A stretch of DNA of 64,000 bases from JAJXWB01 sp965246795 (GTDB taxonomy: Bacteria > Pseudomonadota > Alphaproteobacteria > Rhizobiales > Beijerinckiaceae), in assembly GCA_965246795.1 (NCBI GenBank), contig CBDFFN010000012.1, forward strand, positions 310,001 through 374,000. Reading direction: 5' to 3'. The number at the start of each line of letters is the position of its first letter. The first letter of the stretch is position 1. The position numbers and the translations under genes were made by a program. Below the pieces are notes generated by a model. It worked only from the letters and a program-made list of their open reading frames with translations, searched no databases and was not told where the DNA came from. Shown here piece after piece: positions 29,382 through 39,540 of the stretch.

Positions 29382-29924
29382 TCAGATGCGCTTGTCGAAC
29401 GTAACGTGATGGACGATGAAGCGCACGGCGAAGATGCGCCCGGCTATAGCCCTGCCGAGCGACGGCGTAAACCGCAGCGGCGTGCAGGTCTTGATCGCGG
29501 CCAGAAGGGAGTCGCGCAGCGCTCTTCGCTTGTCGTCCGTGATCGCCTTCAGATACGGCGTCGCCGGCATGCCGATGACGCCGCCATCGGCGTTGAACGA
29601 CAGGCGCACCGTCACCTCGGCCAACTCGTTCTCCTCGACGGACGGCGGCGACCAGCAGGCAGACAGCTTCGCCGGAACCTCACGTGGAAGATTGATTTCG
29701 TTAGGGTCGGGCGTCGTGCGCGCCGCTTGTCGGTCGTCGCGAGAGATTGGCCGCCGCATCACAAAACCCTCGGGAAACGAGGGCAGATTGTCGGGATAGA
29801 TGATGTCCGGATGCGGCGCGCCTTCGGGCCGCTCGACGCCATCGCGTCGAAACCGCGGCTCACCTTGAGCCGCGGCCGATGCGCTCAGCGCGCAGAAGAA
29901 TGCAAAGGCGACCCTACTTCGCAT
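29382..29924 (-). CDS. Exported protein with TolA/TonB C-terminal-like domain
   Basis: 180 residues with a cleavable signal peptide (about residues 1-19, ending ASAAAQG). A proline-rich spacer leads to CWSPPSVEENELAEVTVRLSFNADGGVIG and LLAAIKTCTPLRF, which resemble the TolA/TonB C-terminal fold (small conserved Cys pair, mixed alpha/beta). There is no membrane anchor beyond the signal, so this would be a stand-alone periplasmic domain. It overlaps the cyclophilin upstream by 11 bp. Assignment rests on pattern only. Confidence 0.6.
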   Translation of the reverse strand: MRSRVAFAFFCALSASAAAQGEPRFRRDGVERPEGAPHPDIIYPDNLPSFPEGFVMRRPISRDDRQAARTTPDPNEINLPREVPAKLSACWSPPSVEENELAEVTVRLSFNADGGVIGMPATPYLKAITDDKRRALRDSLLAAIKTCTPLRFTPSLGRAIAGRIFAVRFIVHHVTFDKRI

Positions 29925-30459
29925 CCGCGAGGCGGACGGAGATCATCTTGTCGGGTGCGGTCACCGAACCATTGTCGGCCTTCGAGCCCTTCTTGATCTT
30001 GTCGACGACATCCATGCCGGACGTCACCTCGCCGATGACCGTGTATTTATTATCGAGGAACGACGAGTCCGCGAGGCAGATGAAAAACTGCGAATTCGCG
30101 CTGTCAGGCGAAGCCGAGCGCGCCATGCCGAGCGTGCCGCGCTTGAACGGCGTCGACGTGAATTCGGCGGGAATGTTCGGCAGTTTCGATCCGCCCGTAC
30201 CCGTGCCGGTCGGGTCGCCGGTCTGCGCCATGAAGCCGTCGATGACGCGATGGAAGACGATGCCGTCGTAGAACTTCTCTCCGACCAGCTTCTTGATCTG
30301 CGCCACGTGCTGCGGCGCAAGGTCGGGCCGCAGACGGATCGTGATCTTTCCGTCCTTGGTCGAGATGACCATCCCGTCCTTCGCGCCTTGCGCATGGGCG
30401 GCGTTGCCAGCCAGCACCGCAAGCGGAAGAGCTGCGGAAAAACTACGACGATCGAGCAT
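29914..30459 (-). CDS. ppiA: Exported cyclophilin-type peptidylprolyl isomerase
   Basis: 181 residues. N-terminus LDRRSFSAALPLAVLAG with cleavage after AHAQ is a signal peptide with twin-arginine features, so export may be by Tat, whose genes are at 34.5-36.1 kb. The core YDGIVFHRVIDGFMAQTG and MARSASPDSANSQFFICL match cyclophilins. Assists folding of envelope proteins. Follows coaD by 21 bp. Confidence 0.92.
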   Translation of the reverse strand: MLDRRSFSAALPLAVLAGNAAHAQGAKDGMVISTKDGKITIRLRPDLAPQHVAQIKKLVGEKFYDGIVFHRVIDGFMAQTGDPTGTGTGGSKLPNIPAEFTSTPFKRGTLGMARSASPDSANSQFFICLADSSFLDNKYTVIGEVTSGMDVVDKIKKGSKADNGSVTAPDKMISVRLADAK

Positions 30460-30480
30460 GGATAATCCTTGGTGAAAAAA

Positions 30481-30975
30481 TCAGGGTTTCGGTTTGGCCA
30501 ACGCCGCCGCGACGGCAGCGGGCACGAAGGGCGAAACATCGCCGCCCATCGCCGCGATCTGGCGCACAAGCGTGGCGGTGATGGGGCGGACGGGCGCAGA
30601 CGCCGCGAAGAAGACGGTCTGCACGGCGGGCGCCATCGTCGCGTTCATCGCCGCCATCTGCATTTCGTAATCGAGATCGGTGCCGTCGCGCAGGCCACGG
30701 ATGATGAGGCTGGCACCTTTCTCCTTCGCGGCAGCCACGGCGAGCCCGTCGAAGGTCGTCACTTCCAGACGACAGTCGGTGCCAGCGAGCACATCGCGGC
30801 AGCTTTGTTCGATGAGAGCCGCCCGCTCCGCAACCGTGAAGCGCGGCTGTTTGCCGGGATGAATGCCGATCGCGACGACAATCCGGTCGCAGACGGCAGC
30901 GGCCTGACGGATGACGTCGAGGTGACCGTTGGTCAGCGGATCGAAGGAGCCGGTGTAGAGGGCGGAGCGGTCCAT
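30481..30975 (-). CDS. coaD: Phosphopantetheine adenylyltransferase
   Basis: Fourth step of CoA synthesis. ALYTGSFDPLTNGHLDVIRQA contains the TxGH nucleotide motif, and IIRGLRDGTDLDYEMQMAAMN and the ISS-like ITATLVRQIA follow. ATG 30975 gives the normal 164 residues; an ATG at 30996 adds seven residues and cannot be excluded. Confidence 0.95.
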   Translation of the reverse strand: MDRSALYTGSFDPLTNGHLDVIRQAAAVCDRIVVAIGIHPGKQPRFTVAERAALIEQSCRDVLAGTDCRLEVTTFDGLAVAAAKEKGASLIIRGLRDGTDLDYEMQMAAMNATMAPAVQTVFFAASAPVRPITATLVRQIAAMGGDVSPFVPAAVAAALAKPKP

Positions 30976-31155
30976 GTGTTCAGCGTCGTAGCGCATGTCC
31001 CGCCAAAGTGGAATCCGGCTTGGCGGTGGGAATATGCGCTGAGCGAAACTTGGCGCAGGCGCAACGGAAGTCGCTCATCTTTCCCTAACGTCTTGCATGC
31101 AAGGCTGGCGCGTCCGCCTTTGCGCGCCCGCGCACACCCCGGGGAGCCATCCGCC

Positions 31156-31614
31156 ATGCGCGCGGAGCGTTTCGTGTCTGCCGAGCCTGCGCCCTCCGTC
31201 ATGGGGTCGGGGACGTTGATTCTGGCCGCCATCGGCTGTTTCGCGGTCGGCTTCGTGGCGCTGATGGCGATCCCGCGCCTTTGGCCGCGCTACGTGCCGA
31301 CGCCCGTTGCCGCCGAAACGGTGCCGGCCCTGCGCCCCACCGACGTCGTGGTGCCGGCGAGCATCGCTTCCGCAGCGCCTCTCGCTGCCGCGCCGAATGT
31401 CGTGCAGCAGTTGCACGCTGAAAGCGCGCCCACGCCGCAAAAGATCACCGCGCACGGCGGGCTTGCGGCGCTCAACGAATGCAAAGCCGCGATCAATTCC
31501 GGCGGTGCCTACGCGAAGGTCGGCGCAGACCAGCTTGCAGCGATGTTCGGCACGCGCGGGCGTCCGCTGACGCCGGCGCAGCTCGATGCCGCCTGCCGCA
31601 AACTCACGGAATAA
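31156..31614 (+). CDS. Hypothetical single-span membrane protein
   Basis: 152 residues. One transmembrane helix (GTLILAAIGCFAVGFVALMAI), a Pro/Ala-rich linker, then a small conserved-looking C-terminal domain GGLAALNECKAAINSGG...LTPAQLDAACRKL. GGGGAG lies 10 bp before the ATG. Convergent with pcm, 3 bp apart. I do not recognise the family. Confidence 0.6.
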   Translation: MRAERFVSAEPAPSVMGSGTLILAAIGCFAVGFVALMAIPRLWPRYVPTPVAAETVPALRPTDVVVPASIASAAPLAAAPNVVQQLHAESAPTPQKITAHGGLAALNECKAAINSGGAYAKVGADQLAAMFGTRGRPLTPAQLDAACRKLTE

Positions 31615-31617
31615 TCT

Positions 31618-32268
31618 CTAGAGCGCCTTCGCGACGCCGGATTGCGCCGCAGGCAGCTGCATTGGCGTGAGACGCCTGGCGACGAAAGCGCCCTCCTCCG
31701 CCCGTTCCCACAGCGCAAGCGACGCCGGTTCCGCATCCGCGGCGACGATGCCGGACACGATCCGCCCCTCGGCTTTCATCGCCGCGGCGAGCGATGCCGG
31801 AATCTCCGAGAGCGTTGCGTGAACGATGGCCCGATCGAACGTGCCGAGATCGTCCGATGGTGCTAGGCCGTCGCCGATGACCACATTCGCTGCGACGTCG
31901 CGCTGCCGCAAGCGCGCCTGCGCCTCGGTCGCAAGCGTGCGATAGCGCTCGAAGGTGACGACCTCGCCGGCAAGTCTTGCAAGAACCGCGGTCGCGTAGC
32001 CCGTGCCGGTGCCGATCTCCAGCACGCGGTCGGTCGCACGCACGGCAAGCGCATCTAGCATCAATGCGAGGGACAACGGCGAAAACATCGTCTGTCCGCA
32101 GGCGATCGGCACGGCAATGTTGCGGTAGCCGAGATCACGCAGGCGATGCGGCAGAAATTCTTCGCGCGATACGGCCTCTATCGCGCGCAGGATCGCGAGA
32201 TCGCGCACGCCGGCGCCGCGCATAGCGAGCAGCAGCGCACCGCGCGCCGCATGCGCGTCGGTTATCAA
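31618..32268 (-). CDS. pcm: Protein-L-isoaspartate O-methyltransferase
   Basis: Repairs isoaspartyl residues using SAM. 216 residues with VLEIGTGTGYATAVLA (SAM loop) and the PCMT features REEFLP and PIACGQTMFSP. The third PCMT patch is weakly conserved here (IVSGIV). Overlaps surE by ATGA. Confidence 0.92.
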   Translation of the reverse strand: MITDAHAARGALLLAMRGAGVRDLAILRAIEAVSREEFLPHRLRDLGYRNIAVPIACGQTMFSPLSLALMLDALAVRATDRVLEIGTGTGYATAVLARLAGEVVTFERYRTLATEAQARLRQRDVAANVVIGDGLAPSDDLGTFDRAIVHATLSEIPASLAAAMKAEGRIVSGIVAADAEPASLALWERAEEGAFVARRLTPMQLPAAQSGVAKAL

Positions 32269-33023
32269 TCCAGGCGTTCCGCCAGCTGCATCAGTGCATC
32301 GTGGTCGGTCATGTCGAGCCGCAGCGGCGTGACGGAAATCTTCTTCGCCGAGAGCGCTTCAAGGTCGGTGCCGGCGCCCGGCGTATAAGTGCCGCGATCG
32401 AAGGCGATCCAGTAATAGGGCACTCCGCGTCCATCCGCGCGTGCATCGATGCGCAGCAATTGCGCGGACCGCACACCCTGCGTCGTCGCGGCGATGCCCT
32501 TCACGCCCTCCGGCGGACAATCCGGGAAGTTGATGTTGAGCAGCGTCGCCGGCTTGATATCGTTCATGACCTTGCGCAGCACATCCGGCGCATGCGCTTC
32601 GACGGTTGCCCAATGCGGATTGGCGGCCGTGTCCGGCCCGAACTGCTGTGACAGCGCAATGGACGGGATGCCGAGGATAGTGCCTTCGATGGCGCCGGCA
32701 ATCGTGCCGGAATAGCTGATGTCTTCGGCGACATTCTGGCCGCGATTGACGCCGGAAAGTACGAGATCAGGCTTCTTGCCGTGCATGATCGAGCGCACGC
32801 CCATGATGATGCAGTCGGTCGGCGTGCCCTTTACGGCGTAGTGATTGTCGGAAATCTTCCGCAATCGCAGAGGGTCGGACAGCGACAACGAGTGCGCGAC
32901 GCCGGACTGATCCGTCTCCGGCGCAACGATGGTGATATCGTCGGTGAGCTTTCGCGCGATGCGTTCGAGCACGGCGAGACCCGGCGCGTGGATACCATCG
33001 TCGTTGGTGATGAGAATGCGCAT
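32265..33023 (-). CDS. surE: 5'/3'-nucleotidase SurE
   Basis: Metal-dependent nucleotidase/exopolyphosphatase, 252 residues. ILITNDDGIHAPG (DD metal ligands), VLSGVNRGQNVAEDISYSGTVGAA-like VNRGQNVAEDISYSGTIAGA and NINFPDCPP are diagnostic. Start at 33023; the longer in-frame extension to 33182 is antisense-like sequence within serS. Follows serS by 10 bp. Confidence 0.96.
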   Translation of the reverse strand: MRILITNDDGIHAPGLAVLERIARKLTDDITIVAPETDQSGVAHSLSLSDPLRLRKISDNHYAVKGTPTDCIIMGVRSIMHGKKPDLVLSGVNRGQNVAEDISYSGTIAGAIEGTILGIPSIALSQQFGPDTAANPHWATVEAHAPDVLRKVMNDIKPATLLNINFPDCPPEGVKGIAATTQGVRSAQLLRIDARADGRGVPYYWIAFDRGTYTPGAGTDLEALSAKKISVTPLRLDMTDHDALMQLAERLD

Positions 33024-33033
33024 GTGAGCCTTG

Positions 33034-34329
33034 CTAGCGGACCGCTTCGATTCGTTCGATGCCGCCCATATACGGCCGCAGAACCGACGGAACGAGGACA
33101 CTGCCATCCGCCTCCTGATAGTTTTCGAGCACCGCGACCAGCGCGCGACCGACGGCAACGCCGGACCCGTTGAGCGTCGCAACGAAGCGTGGGTTCTTCG
33201 CGTCTTTCGGACGGTAACGCGCGTTCATGCGGCGTGCCTGAAAGTCGCCGCAGACAGAACAGGACGAAATTTCGCGATAACGATCCTGCCCCGGCAGCCA
33301 GACCTCGATGTCGTAGGTCTTCTGCGAAGCAAAACCCATGTCGCCGGTGCACAGGAGCATGACGCGATACGGCAGTTCGAGCCGTTTCAGCACTTCTTCA
33401 GCGCATTTCGTCATGCGCTCGTGTTCGGTCAGCGCCTGTTCCGGCGTCGTGATCGACACGAGTTCGACTTTCGGAAACTGGTGCTGGCGGATCATACCGC
33501 GTGTGTCACGACCCGCCGCACCAGCTTCGGCACGAAAACACGGCGTGCCTGCGGTGAAGCGCAATGGCAATGTCGCTTCGTCAAGAATTTGCTCGCGGAC
33601 GAGGTTGGTGAGCGGGACTTCAGCGGTTGGGATGAGCCAAAAACCGCTCGAAGCGAACTGATCCTCGCGAAACTTCGGCAACTGCGCCGTGCCGATCATC
33701 GCGTCGTCGCGAACAAGCAACGGCGGATCGATCTCCGTATAACCGTGATGATCCCCATGTAGATCGAGCATGAACTGCATCAGCGCGCGTTCGAGCCGCG
33801 CAAGTTTGCCTTTCAGAACCACAAAGCGCGCACCCGACATTTTGGACGCCGCCTCGAAATCCATGAGGCCAAGCGCCTCGCCGATCTCGAAATGCTCTTT
33901 TGGATTGTTCAAGCCGTGCGCGATGCGCGCCTTGATTTCGTCGCCCCACACGCGCACCTGAACGTTGCCGTGCTCGTCAGCGCCTTCGGGTACATCTGAC
34001 AGCGGAATGTTCGGCTCGGCCAGCAACGCCTCGTCGAGGGTCTTGCTCGCTGCGCGCTCTGCGTCTTCCAAAGCCGGAAAATCTTCTTTTAGCTTCGCGA
34101 CTTCGGCCTTCAGTTCGTCGGCACGAGATGCGTTCTTCTCGCGCATGGCGAGACCGATTTCCTTGGAGGCTGCATTGCGCCGCTCCTGCGCAACCTGCAG
34201 CATCTGAACCGCCGCGCGACGCGTGTCGTCCTTCGAGACGAGGTCAGCGGCGAGCGGATCGAGCCCACGCTTGCGCCGGCCCTCGTCGAAGGCATTGGGA
34301 TCGTCCCGGATGGTCTTGATGTCGAACAT
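33034..34329 (-). CDS. serS: Serine--tRNA ligase
   Basis: Class II synthetase, 431 residues. N-terminal long coiled-coil arm (about residues 30-110, LQVAQERRNAASKEIGLAM... EDAERAASKTLDEALL) binds the tRNA-Ser variable arm. Motif 2 FRAEAGAAGRDTRGMIRQHQF and motif 3 NGSGVAVGRALVAVLENYQ are intact. First gene of serS-surE-pcm; a palindromic repeat element lies just upstream. Confidence 0.97.
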   Translation of the reverse strand: MFDIKTIRDDPNAFDEGRRKRGLDPLAADLVSKDDTRRAAVQMLQVAQERRNAASKEIGLAMREKNASRADELKAEVAKLKEDFPALEDAERAASKTLDEALLAEPNIPLSDVPEGADEHGNVQVRVWGDEIKARIAHGLNNPKEHFEIGEALGLMDFEAASKMSGARFVVLKGKLARLERALMQFMLDLHGDHHGYTEIDPPLLVRDDAMIGTAQLPKFREDQFASSGFWLIPTAEVPLTNLVREQILDEATLPLRFTAGTPCFRAEAGAAGRDTRGMIRQHQFPKVELVSITTPEQALTEHERMTKCAEEVLKRLELPYRVMLLCTGDMGFASQKTYDIEVWLPGQDRYREISSCSVCGDFQARRMNARYRPKDAKNPRFVATLNGSGVAVGRALVAVLENYQEADGSVLVPSVLRPYMGGIERIEAVR

Positions 34330-34342
34330 GGCGCCGTTCGCT

Positions 34343-34472
34343 CCTTCTCCCGCTTGCGGGAGAAGGTGGCCCCGGCGTCAGCCAGGGTCGGATGAGGGGA
34401 GGAAGTGCGCGAATGTGGCTCCCCTCATCCGCCTCACTTTGTTCGGCACCTTCTCCCGCAAGCGGAAGAAGG
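34343..34472. repeat. Rhizobial-type palindromic intergenic element
   Basis: Three nested dyads between tatC and serS. CCTTCTCCCGC-TT-GCGGGAGAAGG (34343-34366, perfect 11 bp), CGGATGAGGGGAG with CTCCCCTCATCCG (34389-34401/34419-34431, perfect 13 bp), and CCTTCTCCCGC-AA-GCGGAAGAAGG (34449-34472, one mismatch). The end units also pair with each other. Elements with these words are scattered in rhizobial genomes. Here it may also end tatABC transcripts. Confidence 0.8.
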
Positions 34473-34485
34473 GGTCAACCGAACT

Positions 34486-35272
34486 CTACTCGCTCGCCTC
34501 GCGCGCGACGCGTTCGGCCTCGCGCTTCTTCTCGATCATGCCGACCGAAATGATCGAGGCCTCGTAGAGCAGCACGCCCGGAATCGCCAAAGCGAGCTGG
34601 CTGAAAACGTCCGGCGGTGTCAGCACGGCGGCGATGACGAACACTAAAACAATGGCGTACCGACGATGTCTCTTAAGGAACGCAGCATCGATAATACCGA
34701 CCTTGCCAAGCAAAGTAAGCACGACCGGCAATTGGAATGTCAGTCCGAACGCCAGGATCAACGACATAATCAGCGAGAGGTAGTCGGACACACGCGGCAG
34801 CAGATCGATCTGCGCTTTGCCCGGCTCGTTGGCCTGCTGCATGCCCATGAAGAAATGCAGCAGGTTCGGCATCACGATGAAAAACACGAGCAACGCGCCA
34901 GCCGTAAAAAAAATCGGCGTTGCGTAAAGATATGGTCGGAACGCCTGCTTTTCCTGTTTGAACAAGCCCGGCGCGACGAAGGCGTAAATCTGACCGAAGA
35001 ATGATCGGACACGCGAGGAACAACGCCGCGAACATTGCGACTTTGATTTGCGTGAAGAAGAACTCCTGCGGCGCTGTGTAGATCAGCCGCGCTTCAGGCC
35101 CCGCGATGCGCTGATACGGAATGACAAGGATGTTGAAGATATCCTTCGCGAAGTAAAAGCACCCCGCGAACATGACCAAGAACGCCGCGATCGATTTGAT
35201 GAGCCGCGAACGCAGCTCGATCAGATGCGTCATTAGAGGCGCGCTGGTGGCGTCTATATCGGCTTGAGTCAT
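34486..35272 (-). pseudogene. tatC: Sec-independent translocase subunit TatC, split by a +1 frameshift
   Basis: TatC is the twin-arginine receptor in the inner membrane. Residues 1-95 read in one frame (MTHLIELRSRLIKSI, YTAPQEFFFTQIKVA, ending LACPII) and the rest in the next frame (GQIYAFVAPGLFKQEK... then LLPRVSDYLSLIMSLILAFGLTFQLP and VLTPPDVFSQLALAIPGVLLYE). The break is near 35000: deleting one A (T on the coding strand) restores a full-length protein of about 261 residues. Since tatA and tatB are intact and several exported proteins here have RR signals, a sequencing error is at least as likely as a real null allele. Confidence 0.85.
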
Positions 35273-35282
35273 CGCCGCGCGC

Positions 35283-35864
35283 TCACGCCGTATGTTCCTT
35301 TACCGACTGCTTTGCGTCTGCGTGCTCCGGGGCAAGCTTTTCGCTCAGCGCGTCGCGTACGTCGTCGAGCGTCGCTGCCGTCGCGTGTTTTGCATGCGCA
35401 GGCTCCTCGACCGGCTGCGGCCCGATTCCCGTCGCGACGAGCCCCGCTTTCTCCGTCGGCAACGCATCCGACAATGCTTCGACGTGCGGTACAGGCCCGA
35501 TCACCGACAGATCGATATTGTCCGAGGGAAGCGTCGGCGCGGTAGAGACTGCCGTGTCGGTCTCGTGCGGCTTCGTCTCGCCCGAGATGGAATTGCCGAT
35601 TTCGTTGCGGATGTGGCGCACGGGGTCGAAAGCGACGTCGATCTTCGCGGTCTCGGCGATCTTCGACATTTCCTCCTTCACGTTGGCCATCTCGGCCTCG
35701 CGCATCGCCTCCATGAACTGCGCCTGGAATTCGCCAGCCATGCGCCGCAGCTTACCGACGGTCTGACCGACCTGCCGCATCACGCGCGGCAGTTCCTTCG
35801 GGCCGATCACGACAAGGGCGACGACGCCGATGACGATGATCTTGCCGGCGTCGAAATCAAACAT
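35283..35864 (-). CDS. tatB: Twin-arginine translocase subunit TatB
   Basis: 193 residues. N-terminal helix FDAGKIIVIGVVALVVIGPKELPRVMRQ with the TatB-typical short helix, hinge (IGPKELP) and amphipathic helix, then a long charged tail rich in Ala/Glu/His. Between tatA and tatC in the usual order. Confidence 0.93.
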   Translation of the reverse strand: MFDFDAGKIIVIGVVALVVIGPKELPRVMRQVGQTVGKLRRMAGEFQAQFMEAMREAEMANVKEEMSKIAETAKIDVAFDPVRHIRNEIGNSISGETKPHETDTAVSTAPTLPSDNIDLSVIGPVPHVEALSDALPTEKAGLVATGIGPQPVEEPAHAKHATAATLDDVRDALSEKLAPEHADAKQSVKEHTA

Positions 35865-35901
35865 AGCCTCAGATCCAACCGGGGGCGCGCGTGCGCCTGC
35901 A

Positions 35902-36144
35902 TCACACCTTGCGCGGATCGGCGGTTTTCTCGACCGTCACGGTGGCCTGATTTTCGAGCGGCCGCGCGACCGGCGCATCGGGCTTGCGCACGACATCGGT
36001 CTCGTCGTCGGCCATGCCCTTCTTGAAGCTCTTGATGCCCTTGGCGAAGTCGCCCATCAGATCGGAAATCTTGCCCTTGCCGCCGAACAGCACGAGCGCG
36101 ACACCGCCGACGATGATCCAATGCCAGATCGACATGCTGCCCAT
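35902..36144 (-). CDS. tatA: Twin-arginine translocase subunit TatA
   Basis: 80 residues; SIWHWIIVGGVALVLFGGKGKISDLMGDFAKGIKSFKKGM is the standard TatA helix-hinge-amphipathic helix with the FGGKGK hinge. ATG 36144 or the ATG three codons later (36135) could start. First gene of tatABC. Confidence 0.94.
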   Translation of the reverse strand: MGSMSIWHWIIVGGVALVLFGGKGKISDLMGDFAKGIKSFKKGMADDETDVVRKPDAPVARPLENQATVTVEKTADPRKV

Positions 36145-36298
36145 TGGCGTTCTCTCCGGTCCCGTGGGCGCGCAAAACCGCTGACGAACAGCGCGCGCCG
36201 ATTGGTCCGCAACCTAGGATGCGGGAACGGCGAAAACAAGGAAACGGGTCTCGCATCGTTCAGACATCGCTAACCAATCGCCTGGCAATCTGTTCACC

Positions 36299-36547
36299 AT
36301 GACACGCATCCTTCGCATCCTCTCCGTCGCGGCTGCACTCGCGATCGTTCCCGCCGGAGCCGCTGTGGCGGCCGAGCGTCTCATCGACGGCATCCTGGGC
36401 GGCGCGGCCGGTGGCCTCGTCCTCGGACCGGTCGGCCTTGTCGGCGGCGCTATCATCGGCGCGACGGCCGGCCCCGGCATCTCACGCAGCTGGGGTCTCA
36501 AGGGCCGCTCGGCACAGCATCCCCGCCGCTACGTCCGTCGTTACTGA
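36299..36547 (+). CDS. Small exported glycine-zipper protein
   Basis: 82 residues: signal peptide (ending AAVAAE), then a glycine-zipper hairpin (DGILGGAAGGLVLGPVGLVGGAIIGATAG) and a basic tail. Glycine-zipper pairs usually insert in or associate with membranes. It resembles the next gene (36687-37301), with which it forms a tandem pair. Function unknown. Confidence 0.65.
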   Translation: MTRILRILSVAAALAIVPAGAAVAAERLIDGILGGAAGGLVLGPVGLVGGAIIGATAGPGISRSWGLKGRSAQHPRRYVRRY

Positions 36548-36600
36548 CTCCTTAACGGGGTCGCACGAAAGCCACGCGATCCGTCGAGTAGTCATTCCCC

Positions 36601-36658
36601 CTTCCCCTGAATATGACCTTGGGGAAGCCGGTTTCACCGCAACGCGGTAAGAACCGGC
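36601..36658 (+). repeat. Two abutting hairpins in the leader of the 36687 gene
   Basis: CTTCCCC/GGGGAAG (36601-36607/36621-36627) is followed at once by GCCGGTT/AACCGGC enclosing ACCGC-AAC-GCGGT (36627-36658). No T-run follows, so this is a doubtful terminator. The hairpins end 28 bp before the ATG at 36687. Confidence 0.45.
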
Positions 36659-36686
36659 GAGCCATACCGGACGCATGGAGTTTCCC

Positions 36687-37301
36687 ATGCGTCAGACCAT
36701 CCGTCATATCCTTCCTATCCTGCTTGTCGCCGCGCCGCTGCTGAGCATCACGCCCGCACATGCCGAAGCGGACACCCGCGTTTTCGGCAGCGCCACGGCG
36801 GCCGTGATGGGTGGCATCGTGGCCGGGCCGATCGGCCTCGTGGCCGGCGCGGCCATCGGCTATTTCCTCGGACCGACGCTTTCGAAGGTCGCGGCCCCGC
36901 CCCGCCGCGTCGCGCGCCGCCGAGTCCGCGTGCCGGTCGCCGCCGCGCCGCAGCAGGGATATCCTCAACAGATGTACCAGCAGGCCTATGCGCCGCAGGC
37001 CGCCTATCCGCCGGCGGCATATCCGTTGCCCGCGCCACAGCAAGGCCAACCTATGTATCTCGCCCAGCCGACGCCGGTCGCCGGCGTTCCCTCTCCGGGC
37101 GCGATGCCGGGCATGCCTCAGCCACAGGCCCAGTACCAGGCGCAACCGCAGCAGAATCTTGCGATGTCACCGGGCATCGCCGGCCGCCCCGCCTATTACG
37201 CGCCGGTGCCCGTGCCGATGCCGGCCGGCCCCAGCGGCAACTATGCAACGCAGGCCTATGTGCCGCAGGACGAGAGCACCGTCGTCGGTCCGCCGCGTTG
37301 A
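36687..37301 (+). CDS. Exported glycine-zipper protein with Pro/Gln/Tyr-rich tail
   Basis: 204 residues. Signal peptide (ends THA-like TPAHAE), glycine-zipper hairpin (VMGGIVAGPIGLVAGAAIGYFLGPTLS), an Arg-rich patch, then a long low-complexity region of Pro, Gln, Ala and Tyr. ATG 36687 has GGAG six bases upstream and is preferred to ATG 36675. Probably an envelope protein; paralogue of the upstream gene in its first half. Confidence 0.65.
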   Translation: MRQTIRHILPILLVAAPLLSITPAHAEADTRVFGSATAAVMGGIVAGPIGLVAGAAIGYFLGPTLSKVAAPPRRVARRRVRVPVAAAPQQGYPQQMYQQAYAPQAAYPPAAYPLPAPQQGQPMYLAQPTPVAGVPSPGAMPGMPQPQAQYQAQPQQNLAMSPGIAGRPAYYAPVPVPMPAGPSGNYATQAYVPQDESTVVGPPR

Positions 37302-37308
37302 TCTTTAG

Positions 37309-38937
<1,629 letters not shown>

Positions 38938-39041
38938 GGGATTCGAGCGGTAGAGCCTTTCATTCGATTCGGGGAGTCGTGAACCGCCCCGATCACAGGC
39001 TTTGCCCGCTCTCCTCTGTCAGACCGCGAACGCGAACAGAA

Positions 39042-39446
39042 TTAGCGCGATTGCGGGGCGCCCGGCGCGGCCGGCTGCGGTTGTGCCGGCGCGTTCTGCG
39101 GCGCGCGATCCTGCATGTTCTTCAACTGATCGAGCAGGCCACCGCCCGTCCCGCCTGCCGGCGCGGTCTGGCCGGCCGGGGTTGGGGCGCCCTGCCCTTC
39201 GAAGATCGATTTCGGCGCGCGGCTGTAGCTGGCGAGGACCGTCAGCGCGATCGATGTCACGAAAAAAATGCCGGCGAGCACCGCCGTCGCGCGGGTGAGC
39301 GCATTCGCCTGCCCCCTGCCCGTGAAAAGGCCACCGGTCGAGCTGCCGCCGATACCAAGCGCGCCGCCTTCGGAGCGCTGCAGCAGGACGACGATGACGA
39401 GGGCCACCACCACCATGAGGTGGATGACGATGAGGACGGTTTGCAT
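39042..39446 (-). CDS. secG: Preprotein translocase subunit SecG
   Basis: 134 residues with two helices (VLIVIHLMVVVALVIVVLLQ and a second after the linker RSEGGALGIGG, the SecG hallmark), followed by GRGQANALTRATAVLAGIFFVTS and a long Pro/Gly/Gln-rich tail typical of alphaproteobacterial SecG. ATG 39446 is used; the upstream extension is unrelated. Confidence 0.92.
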   Translation of the reverse strand: MQTVLIVIHLMVVVALVIVVLLQRSEGGALGIGGSSTGGLFTGRGQANALTRATAVLAGIFFVTSIALTVLASYSRAPKSIFEGQGAPTPAGQTAPAGGTGGGLLDQLKNMQDRAPQNAPAQPQPAAPGAPQSR

Positions 39447-39540
39447 GAAAATTCCGGCATGCCCACATCTTGGGCTAGCGCGCGATTTAGGCGGTTCGCC
39501 CCGGGCGCGCAACCGGCCGCGCATAGTGGAGGAGAGAGGA

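Noticed and set aside
34343..34472. Simple tatC/serS terminator
   Set aside because: No T-run follows any of the stems on either strand; the nested dyads fit a repeat element better.
34995..35005. Programmed ribosomal frameshift in tatC
   Set aside because: No slippery heptamer or following pseudoknot is apparent; a single inserted base explains the break.
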